This document shows positions 1 through 4,941 of a stretch of DNA of 6,134 nucleotides, piece after piece. The translations under genes and the position numbers were made by a program. The notes below the pieces were generated by a model, which worked only from the letters and a program-made list of their open reading frames with translations, searched no databases and had not been told where the DNA came from. Origin of the DNA: Syntrophaceae bacterium (GTDB lineage Bacteria; Desulfobacterota; SM23-61); the NCBI GenBank assembly GCA_003154025.1, contig PMCE01000556.1:5086-11219 (forward strand), given 5' to 3'. Each line of letters opens with the position of its first letter. Positions within the stretch are counted from its first letter, which is position 1.

Positions 1-518
1 TCTCCCCCGAAACGGCCGCCCCGGACACGCAAGCCGTAAAGGGCTGGACAGGCGAATTCTCTCCGGAGCACCTCGGCCATGAACCACTCCAGGGTGGGTC
101 CCAAGCTGGCCGGAGAATCGTGGGAGAGCCGGTATTGGGAATCTCCCGCCGCTTCGGCCAAGCCCATCCCCATCAAGGACTGGAGGTACTTTCTTCCCGT
201 TTCGAGGGTCGAGAAGCGGACGACCTCGGGAACCCGGAACTTCCCCTTGCGGATTAAGATCTCCCGGAGAAAGAGGCGGAAGGAGTACTTCCTGAAGAGC
301 TCATAAAACCTCTGTTTCTCTGCCGGGGGAAGGGCAGGGGGAAAGAAGAGATGTTGGGTCGGGTTGTGCCGGAACGATTCCAGCCCCCGACGGCTCAATG
401 TCCCCCGGAGTTCCGAGAACACTTCCCTCTCTTCCTTGAGGGAAACGACCTCTCCTCGCAGCTCCCGAACCTCTCTGCGCAGGCGCTCGATGACCCGGAG
501 GATCTCTTTCTGGGGCAT
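1..518 (-). CDS. Partial hypothetical protein: N-terminal coiled coil plus winged-helix-like region (3' end outside window)
   Basis: Open for 172 codons from ATG at 518 to the left edge with no stop; only the N-terminal part is present. Residues 3-40 form a charged heptad-rich helix (MPQKEILRVIERLRRE...), a probable coiled coil. Residues 75-133 look like a winged-helix fold: helix, a KFRVPEVV helix entry, a TLETGRKYLQSLMGMGL recognition-like helix, then a short wing ending QYRLSH. Residues 140-172 (GPTLEWFMAEVLRREFACPA, then GLRVRGGRFGG) enter a new domain and the next codon begins GA, so Asp or Glu follows. The Glu-in-helix, then hydrophobic strand with an acidic residue, resembles the entrance of PD-(D/E)XK nuclease-like domains, but this is only a suggestion. 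It is co-oriented with the upstream transporter, 207 nt away, with a palindromic repeat in between. No Shine-Dalgarno is visible before this ATG and no other in-frame start lies nearby. Function unknown. Confidence 0.72.
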   Translation of the reverse strand, partial: MPQKEILRVIERLRREVRELRGEVVSLKEEREVFSELRGTLSRRGLESFRHNPTQHLFFPPALPPAEKQRFYELFRKYSFRLFLREILIRKGKFRVPEVVRFSTLETGRKYLQSLMGMGLAEAAGDSQYRLSHDSPASLGPTLEWFMAEVLRREFACPALYGLRVRGGRFGG

Positions 519-532
519 GGGATAGATAGTGC

Positions 533-613
533 AAGTGAAAGTGTAAGTAAAAGTGCGAAGACAACGAAAATTGTTACGTTCTTTTGCTTTTCCTTGCAAT
601 TACACTTTCACTT
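533..613. repeat. Palindromic element A with 6-nt array
   Basis: Four tandem 6-mers (AAGTGA, AAGTGT, AAGTAA, AAGTGC) fill 533-556. Positions 533-546 (AAGTGAAAGTGTAA) are a perfect 14-bp inverted match to 600-613. The loop carries TTCTTTT then CCTTGC at 592-597, as in elements B and C. A T9 tract (612-620) overlaps and follows the 3' arm on the plus strand, so it looks terminator-like in that direction, although both flanking genes are on the minus strand. The array ends 14 nt upstream of the ATG at 518. Confidence 0.8.
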
Positions 614-687
614 TTTTTTTAATATACACCCAACCCCCCGGGAAAACAATGAGTTCTTCCCGACCGGCTCCATTCGTCCCCCGGGGG

Positions 688-711
688 GAGGGGAAAGCGA
701 ACTTTCCTCTC
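688..711 (-). terminator. Possible weak terminator/3' hairpin after the transporter gene
   Basis: A 10-bp stem (688-697 with 702-711) with a 4-nt loop, TTCG when read on the minus strand, starts 14 nt past the transporter stop. On the minus strand there is one A-C mismatch; on the plus strand it is a G-U wobble. No T tract follows on the minus strand; instead a CCCCCGGGGG palindrome (678-687) comes next. It could be an mRNA 3' stabiliser rather than a terminator. The rest of the 519-725 gap holds only element A and no other gene. Confidence 0.4.
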
Positions 712-725
712 CTGGATGGAAAACA

Positions 726-2276
726 TTACATAAAATAGACGTAGGTGATGAGCAGGAAGGTGGGGATCAGGATCGAAATGGAGTAGGCCATGTAACCGAA
801 GAAGCTGGGCATATTGACTTTGGCCTCTTCCGAGATGGACTTCACCATGAAATTGGGAGCATTGCCGATGTAGCTGTTGGCCCCCATGAAGACCGATCCT
901 GCCGATATGGCCATGAGAATTTGTTCGGTGATCGGGCCGGTATTGGCGGCGACCAAAGACAGGCCCTCGCCTGAAGCCAGGAGCCCTTTCGTGACTCCCT
1001 GCCCCAGGGCAAAATAGGTGGCATACGTTGGGGCGTTGTCCAGGAATGAGCTCAAACCTCCCGACATCCAGAAGAACTGCCAGGCATGTTTCACCCCCGT
1101 TTCGGCCCCGTGGGCCTTAAGCAGGCAGATGGCCGGGGTCATGGTAATGAAGATCCCGATGAACAGCACGGCCACCTCGATCATGGCGTAGAAGGTGAAG
1201 GCGTTGTGCTCCCGGGGGCTTTTGAATTGGATATGTCCGTGCTTGTGGGCCCGCTCCTTTTTCCTGTGGTCCAGAACAAAGGAGGTCAAGGCCAGGAGGA
1301 TCATGGCCGGCTGCTGCATCCAGGCCAGGTTGATGGAATAACTCCCCGTCGGGTAATCCCGCAGCAAGACGGCCGATACGAGGACGCCCAGGATCAGGAT
1401 GACATTTACGAGGCCGTGAACCTTTAATTTCTTTTGTTCCTTGGCGTCGCGGCGCAGGTCAGCCGCGCTCTCCCGGGAATAGGCCCGCGTGTCCCAGATA
1501 TAGAATATGACCAGGAGAATGGCGACTTCCGTCAACCAGACCGGCCACAGTCGCAGCGTCCAGAAAAAAGGAACGCCAAACAGGTAGCCCAGGAAGAGGG
1601 GGGGATCTCCTACGGGCAGGAGTGAGCCGCCGATGTTGGACACCAGAAAGATGAAGAAAATAAAAACGTGGGTCTTGATCTTCCTCTCCCGGTTGGTGCT
1701 CAGTAACGGGCGGATCAGGAGCATCGATGCGCCCGTGGTGCCGATAAGGCTGGCCAGGATGGCTCCCAAGCCCAGGAACGCGGAATTGACGATCGGGGTG
1801 GCCTTGAGGTCTCCCTCCAGGTGAATACCGCCGGAGATGGTGAAAAGGGCGACGAGAAGGATGATGAAGGCATAGTAGTCCTTCAGAATATCCGCCAGTA
1901 CTTCCATCCCCATAGGACCCACCCAGGCGAGGTACGCCAGTATGGGCAAAGAGCAAAGGGTGCTCACCACGCTCTTGTTCAGGTTCGATTCCCACCAGTG
2001 CCCGTGGATGAGCGGAATCAGGGCGATGGCCAGCAGGATGACCACAAAGGGAACGACCGTCCAATAGGGGAGCAGGCCGCCCAGCTCTTCCTGAACGTCA
2101 TGCTTGGCTGCTGGAGGGTGGGCCTCCTTGGCGGGTTCGGGCGGTGGAGCAGGAGCGATGGTGATCTTGGATTCCCCGGAGGAGATGGCCGGAGTCGTCG
2201 AGGCCAGGGCCGAGGAGAAACAGAAAAGCTGAATCAGCAGGAGAACGGTTAAACCAGCAGGCTTCCAGCAGGTCAT
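726..2276 (-). CDS. Sodium:proton antiporter / citrate-type transporter (CitMHS_2-like, ion transporter superfamily)
   Basis: A 516-aa inner-membrane secondary transporter, probably Na+/H+ antiport or cation-coupled carboxylate transport. From ATG 2276 the protein opens with a signal-like segment (MTCWKPAGLTVLLLIQLF, cleavage plausible after ALA near 25), then a Pro/Ala/Glu-rich stretch to about 65, then about 12 hydrophobic segments. Family-type motifs are visible: SLIGTTGASMLLIRPLL in the first half, SNIGGSLLPVGDPPLFLG in the middle re-entrant region, and the second-half partner SGGLSSFLDNAPTYATYF, followed by MGANSYIGNAPNF. These DNAP/GNAP and GTTGAS signatures are shared by NhaD, ArsB and CitM relatives; the whole pattern best fits proteins annotated as sodium:proton antiporter with a putative citrate-transport domain. 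Start choice: an upstream in-frame TTG at 2342 is part of the promoter -35 box, whereas ATG 2276 has AAAGGAA 9 nt upstream. The substrate cannot be told from sequence. The gene diverges from the mutase operon. Confidence 0.85.
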   Translation of the reverse strand: MTCWKPAGLTVLLLIQLFCFSSALASTTPAISSGESKITIAPAPPPEPAKEAHPPAAKHDVQEELGGLLPYWTVVPFVVILLAIALIPLIHGHWWESNLNKSVVSTLCSLPILAYLAWVGPMGMEVLADILKDYYAFIILLVALFTISGGIHLEGDLKATPIVNSAFLGLGAILASLIGTTGASMLLIRPLLSTNRERKIKTHVFIFFIFLVSNIGGSLLPVGDPPLFLGYLFGVPFFWTLRLWPVWLTEVAILLVIFYIWDTRAYSRESAADLRRDAKEQKKLKVHGLVNVILILGVLVSAVLLRDYPTGSYSINLAWMQQPAMILLALTSFVLDHRKKERAHKHGHIQFKSPREHNAFTFYAMIEVAVLFIGIFITMTPAICLLKAHGAETGVKHAWQFFWMSGGLSSFLDNAPTYATYFALGQGVTKGLLASGEGLSLVAANTGPITEQILMAISAGSVFMGANSYIGNAPNFMVKSISEEAKVNMPSFFGYMAYSISILIPTFLLITYVYFM

Positions 2277-2312
2277 CTTCTCTATTCCTTTCTGCCAGGG
2301 GGTTCTCGATTT

Positions 2313-2342
2313 TCTATACCCTAAACAGGAGACTTCTGACAA
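2313..2342 (-). promoter_or_regulatory. Sigma70-type promoter for the transporter gene
   Basis: Read on the minus strand: TTGTCA (2342-2337) as -35, an 18-nt spacer, then TATAGA (2318-2313) as -10. The predicted start of transcription is near 2306, giving a leader of about 30 nt with AAAGGAA before ATG 2276. Five of six and four of six consensus bases match. Predicted by eye. Confidence 0.55.
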
Positions 2343-2446
2343 GGGGTTTTTGTCGAGCCGGGTGCCCTATGGGCCCCGAAGGTGTGAGAAAATTCAGGAC
2401 CCGGGAAATGGGCACAGGAGCCATGTCCAGGGAAGGGGCAAATTCA

Positions 2447-2534
2447 TCCCGCCTCGGCGGGACCAAAAAAGGCGCTGGGTTCTCCGGAACCGGCGCGGAA
2501 CTGAGCTCAGCCTGAGCCGAAAGGAGAATCCTTT
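2447..2534. other. Cluster of stem-loops in the divergent intergenic region
   Basis: Four adjacent dyads lie here: TCCCGC-CTCG-GCGGGA (2447-2462); the terminator stem at 2472-2496; the perfect palindrome CTGAGCTCAG (2501-2510), whose right half is echoed by TGAGC just after; and AAAGGA-GAA-TCCTTT (2520-2534), which on the plus strand runs into TGTTCTTTTC. One of them is best read as a minus-strand terminator (separate entry). The others could be operators, a structured 3' UTR of the small minus-strand gene, or a small RNA. No known riboswitch consensus, including the cobalamin box, was recognised. The remaining intergenic part, 2343-2446, shows nothing clear. Confidence 0.45.
2465..2496 (-). 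terminator. Intrinsic terminator downstream of the 30-aa gene
   Basis: On the minus strand: GCGC, a one-base internal loop, GGTTC, tetraloop CGGA, GAACC, a two-base internal loop, GCGC, then C and TTTTTT (2470-2465). A 9-bp GC-rich stem followed at once by six T is the standard layout. It lies 46 nt after the stop of the small minus-strand gene and about 190 nt before the transporter start, so it would insulate the transporter from that transcript. Confidence 0.6.
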
Positions 2535-2542
2535 TGTTCTTT

Positions 2543-2635
2543 TCAAGTAATTTCCGGATTGCCGGCGTCGCTTAGCGGAACGAGGAACTTCTTGAAATTT
2601 TCGCCCCATTGGTTTAAGATAACCCCGGTTTCCAT
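2543..2635 (-). CDS. Small unannotated 30-aa protein
   Basis: ATG at 2635, TGA at 2545-2543. The peptide begins [14 protein letters not shown], continues KKFLVPLSD and ends AGNPEIT: amphipathic-looking, no Cys, no signal peptide or membrane segment. Support for a real gene: AAGGAG (within AAAGGAG) sits 9 nt before the ATG, the strongest ribosome site in the window, and a GC-rich hairpin with a T6 tract begins 46 nt past the stop. It lies head-to-head with the mutase gene, with about 50 nt between start codons, and its coding strand is antisense to the likely mutase promoter and leader. A TAGAAT hexamer at 2723-2718 (minus strand), inside the mutase 5' end, is a possible -10 with a poor -35. 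I do not recognise the family. It could be a regulatory small protein, a leader peptide, or a remnant of a lost gene. Confidence 0.5.
   Translation of the reverse strand: METGVILNQWGENFKKFLVPLSDAGNPEIT
2592..2620 (+). promoter_or_regulatory. Candidate sigma70 promoter of the mutase operon
   Basis: TTGAAA (2592-2597), a 17-nt spacer, TAAGAT (2615-2620): five of six and four of six consensus matches at ideal spacing. Transcription would start near 2627, giving a leader of about 58 nt to ATG 2685. It lies inside the antisense 30-aa gene, so the two transcription units would collide or overlap. Confidence 0.45.
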
Positions 2636-2644
2636 ATCAATACG

Positions 2645-2650
2645 CTCCTT
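2645..2650 (-). promoter_or_regulatory. Strong Shine-Dalgarno of the 30-aa gene
   Basis: AAGGAG on the minus strand, 9 nt (CGTATTGAT) before ATG 2635. It is the main reason for calling a gene this short. Confidence 0.55.
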
Positions 2651-2684
2651 TCTTGGTCGAATGACCGTCAGAAGGGCCGCGAAG

Positions 2685-4349
2685 ATGGAGGATGAAGGCG
2701 AAATGGACGCGAAGAAGATTCTAGAAGAGAAGAAGGGCTGGGAAAAACGCTGCCTGAAGAAAGCGCCGGAGAAAATTCAGAGCACTTCCGGGATGGATAT
2801 CGGTATCCTTTACACTCCTGCGGATGTCCCGAACTTGGATTACTCCCAGGACTTGGGGTATCCCGGGGAGTACCCCTTCACGCGGGGCATCCAGCCGACC
2901 ATGTTCCGGGGACGGCTCTGGTCCATGCGACAGTACTCGGGGTTTGCCACGGCCGACGAGTCGAACCGCCGCTACAAGTATCTTTTGGAGCAGGGGCAGA
3001 CGGGGCTGTCGGTGGCTTTCGACCTGCCCACGCAGATCGGTTACGACTCCGACCATCCTCTTGCTCAGGGAGAAGTGGGGAAGGTAGGGGTGGCGATCGA
3101 TTCCCTGGCGGACATGGAAGTCCTGTGCAAGGGGATCCCCCTGGACAAAGTCAGCACTTCCATGACCATCAACGCCACGGCCGCAATCCTCATGGCCATG
3201 TACATCGTTGTGGGGGAGAAACAGGGAGTCAAGCCCGCCGCCCTGCGGGGAACCATCCAGAACGACGTTCTCAAGGAATACGTGGCCCGGGGAACCTATA
3301 TCTTTCCGCCCAAGCCGTCGATGCGGCTGGCCACGAACATTTTCGAATACTGTTCGAAGGAAGTCCCCCAGTGGAACACCATCAGCGTGGGGGGCTACCA
3401 CATCCGGGAGGCGGGCTCCACGGCTGTCCAGGAAGTGGCCTTCGCTTTCGCGATCGCCATTTCCTACCTGGAAGCGGGAGTCAAGGCCGGGCTGAATATC
3501 GACGACTTTGCCCCGCGGGTTTCCTGGATCTTCAACACCCACATCAATGTCCTGGAAGAAGTGGCCAAATTCCGGGCCGCGCGCCGGCTCTGGGCCAAGA
3601 TCATGAAGGACCGCTTCAAGGCCAAAGACCCACGTTCGTGGATGCTGCGTTTCCATACTCAGACCGGAGGGTGCACGCTGACGGCCCAGCAGCCGCTCAA
3701 CAACCTGATCCGGACCACCTTCCAGGCCATGGCCGCGGTCCTGGGGGGATGCCAGTCGCTGGCGGTTTGCTCGTATGATGAGGCCCTGGCCCTTCCCACG
3801 GAGGAGTCCGTGCGCCTCTCCCTGCGGACGCAGCAGATCATCGCCCACGAATCCGGACTGATCGACACCGTGGACCCGCTGGGCGGCTCCTTTTACCTGG
3901 AGAAACTGACCGACGAGATCGAAAAGGGCGCCTCCGAATACATCGCTAAGATCGACCAGATCGGCGGAGCGGTGACGGCCATCGAAAAGGGATACATCCA
4001 ACAGGAGGTCCAGGAGAGCTCCTACCGTTACCAGCGGGAGATCGAAGCCGGCGGCCGGGTCATGGTGGGAGTGAATAAATTCCAGATCAAAGAACCTCCG
4101 GTCAAGGGACTGCTGAAAGTGGACCCCCGGGTCCGCGAAGTGCAGGTCAAGCAGATCGCCAAATTGAAGTCTTCGCGGGATTCGAAAAAAGTCCAGGCGT
4201 CGCTGGGGGAACTGAAGAAAGTGGCCCAGGGGGACGGAAATCTGATGATTCCCATCCTGGATTGCGTGCGGGCCTATTGCACCCTGGGCGAGACGTGCGA
4301 CGTGCTTCGGGGAGTGTTCGGCGAGTACGAACCCGTGGTGACAGTATAA
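2685..4349 (+). CDS. Methylmalonyl-CoA mutase-type large (catalytic) subunit, no B12 domain
   Basis: A 554-aa TIM-barrel subunit of an adenosylcobalamin-dependent acyl-CoA mutase, interconverting succinyl-CoA-like and methylmalonyl-CoA-like thioesters in the cytosol. It ends before the cobalamin domain, which is the separate gene 118 nt downstream. Numbered from ATG 2685 and compared with Propionibacterium MutB: Tyr84 (RQY; MutB Tyr89), Gln192 (TIQND; Gln197), Arg202 (Arg207), Tyr238-His239 (GGYH; Tyr243-His244), all at identical spacing. Tyr89 and Arg207 hold the substrate carboxylate; isobutyryl- and 2-hydroxyisobutyryl-CoA mutases replace them, so a dicarboxylyl-CoA substrate is expected. 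Other signatures: [52 protein letters not shown]. Start: an in-frame TTG at 2559 would add a 42-residue extension that is only antisense of the small gene. ATG 2685 (AAGGG about 9 nt upstream) and ATG 2703 (548 aa) are both possible, each giving the family's usual N-terminus. A related alkylmalonyl-CoA mutase activity cannot be excluded. Confidence 0.93.
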   Translation: MEDEGEMDAKKILEEKKGWEKRCLKKAPEKIQSTSGMDIGILYTPADVPNLDYSQDLGYPGEYPFTRGIQPTMFRGRLWSMRQYSGFATADESNRRYKYLLEQGQTGLSVAFDLPTQIGYDSDHPLAQGEVGKVGVAIDSLADMEVLCKGIPLDKVSTSMTINATAAILMAMYIVVGEKQGVKPAALRGTIQNDVLKEYVARGTYIFPPKPSMRLATNIFEYCSKEVPQWNTISVGGYHIREAGSTAVQEVAFAFAIAISYLEAGVKAGLNIDDFAPRVSWIFNTHINVLEEVAKFRAARRLWAKIMKDRFKAKDPRSWMLRFHTQTGGCTLTAQQPLNNLIRTTFQAMAAVLGGCQSLAVCSYDEALALPTEESVRLSLRTQQIIAHESGLIDTVDPLGGSFYLEKLTDEIEKGASEYIAKIDQIGGAVTAIEKGYIQQEVQESSYRYQREIEAGGRVMVGVNKFQIKEPPVKGLLKVDPRVREVQVKQIAKLKSSRDSKKVQASLGELKKVAQGDGNLMIPILDCVRAYCTLGETCDVLRGVFGEYEPVVTV

Positions 4350-4356
4350 ATACCGT

Positions 4357-4442
4357 AAGTCGCAAGTCGCAAGTCGCAAGTCGCGAGAGGGTTAAAGAAT
4401 TTATTTTCTTTTACGCCTTGCGCCCTCGCGCCTTGCGCTCTC
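4357..4442. repeat. Palindromic element B with 7-nt array, between the mutase subunit genes
   Basis: Four exact tandem copies of AAGTCGC (4357-4384) followed by a diverged copy form the 5' arm. A T-rich loop (TTTATTTTCTTTTACG) leads into the 3' arm, built from CCTTGCG and CTCGCG blocks. The best pairing is 4375-4387 with 4425-4437, 12 of 13 bp. Because the arm is an array, the 3' arm can also pair in shifted registers, for example 4414-4422 with another CGCAAG unit. It starts 7 nt after the large-subunit stop and ends 25 nt before the small-subunit ATG. There is no T tract after the stem, so a terminator role is unlikely. Confidence 0.85.
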
Positions 4443-4467
4443 ACGAATAATAAAGGGGGTTGGAGAG

Positions 4468-4866
4468 ATGGCGGAAAAGAAGATTCGAGTGCTGGTGGCC
4501 AAGCCGGGACTGGACGGCCATGACCGGGGGGCCAAAGTGATCGCCCGGGCGCTGCGCGATGCGGGCATGGAAGTGATTTACACGGGACTGCGCCAGACGC
4601 CGGAGAAGATCGCGGCCGCGGTGGTTCAGGAAGACGTCGATGCTCTCCTGATGAGCATCCTTTCCGGAGCCCATGATTACCTGTTCCCCCGGGTGATGGA
4701 ACTTCTCAAGGAAAAGGGGGTCAAGGATATCCTGGTCGTGGGAGGAGGGGTGATCCCCGAGGAGGACATCCCCGCGCTGCAATCGCTCGGGGTCAAGGAC
4801 GTCTTCGGACCGGGAACCTCCACCGAGGACATCGTCAAATATGTCCAGCAGAACGTGAAACTGTAA
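4468..4866 (+). CDS. Cobalamin-binding small subunit of the acyl-CoA mutase
   Basis: A 132-aa stand-alone B12-binding domain that brings adenosylcobalamin to the barrel of the upstream subunit. The base-off/His-on motif is complete: D16-G-H18-D-R-G21 (His18 is the lower axial cobalt ligand), S63-I-L65, and the G92-G-G-V-I-P turn that cradles the dimethylbenzimidazole tail; FGPGT (113-117) closes the Rossmann-like fold. Length matches free-standing mutase C-terminal subunits of archaea and many anaerobes; in MutB or human MUT this domain is fused. ATG 4468 is supported by AAGGGGG (4453-4459) 8 nt upstream. The large subunit and this one must be made in comparable amounts, and the 118-nt gap between them is almost filled by palindromic element B. 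No G-protein chaperone gene (MeaB/ArgK) lies in the window. It cannot on its own distinguish methylmalonyl- from other acyl-CoA mutases. Confidence 0.95.
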   Translation: MAEKKIRVLVAKPGLDGHDRGAKVIARALRDAGMEVIYTGLRQTPEKIAAAVVQEDVDALLMSILSGAHDYLFPRVMELLKEKGVKDILVVGGGVIPEEDIPALQSLGVKDVFGPGTSTEDIVKYVQQNVKL

Positions 4867-4870
4867 AACT

Positions 4871-4939
4871 CGCAAGGCGCAAGTCGCGAGGCGCGAGGGC
4901 GTTTCTTTCTCCTTGCACCTCGCGCTCTCGCGCCTAGCG
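4871..4939. repeat. Palindromic element C with degenerate 7-nt array, abutting the racemase start
   Basis: The 5' arm 4871-4898 is four heptamers (CGCAAGG, CGCAAGT, CGCGAGG, CGCGAGG). The 12-nt loop GCGTTTCTTTCT follows, then 3' arm 4911-4939, opening CCTTGCACCTCGCG. With one bulged base about 23 of 28 positions pair, which would be a very stable RNA hairpin. It begins 4 nt after the small-subunit stop and ends 2 nt before the racemase ATG, taking the place where a ribosome site should be. It resembles element B closely (shared CGCAAGTCGCGAG) and A more distantly. Confidence 0.85.
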
Positions 4940-4941
4940 GT

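Noticed and set aside
351..974. A 207-codon plus-strand frame spanning the left gene, element A and the transporter 3' end
   Set aside because: It crosses the palindromic repeat and runs antisense to a clear transporter; the translation is low-complexity and has no recognisable motif.
2277..2342. Transporter start at TTG 2342
   Set aside because: That TTG is the first part of the -35 hexamer; the predicted transcript begins near 2306, downstream of it, and ATG 2276 has a good ribosome site and signal peptide.
2394..2609. 71-codon minus-strand frame [15 protein letters not shown]...
   Set aside because: It overlaps the better supported 30-aa frame in another register, runs through the terminator hairpin, and lacks a ribosome site at its own ATG.
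2559..2684. N-terminal extension of the mutase from TTG 2559
   Set aside because: The added 42 residues are antisense to the 30-aa gene and promoter, have no ribosome site, and exceed the usual start of stand-alone large subunits.
2343..2684. Cobalamin riboswitch upstream of the B12 mutase
   Set aside because: I looked for the conserved B12-box and multi-helix layout in the leader and did not recognise it; the predicted leader is only about 58 nt.
2721..4379. A 552-codon open frame on the minus strand across the whole mutase gene
   Set aside because: It mirrors the GC-rich codon pattern of the mutase, has no family motifs, and the opposite strand is an unmistakable conserved enzyme.
4357..4442. 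CRISPR-like array
   Set aside because: The repeats are 7-nt units directly abutting, without unique spacers, and no cas gene is present.
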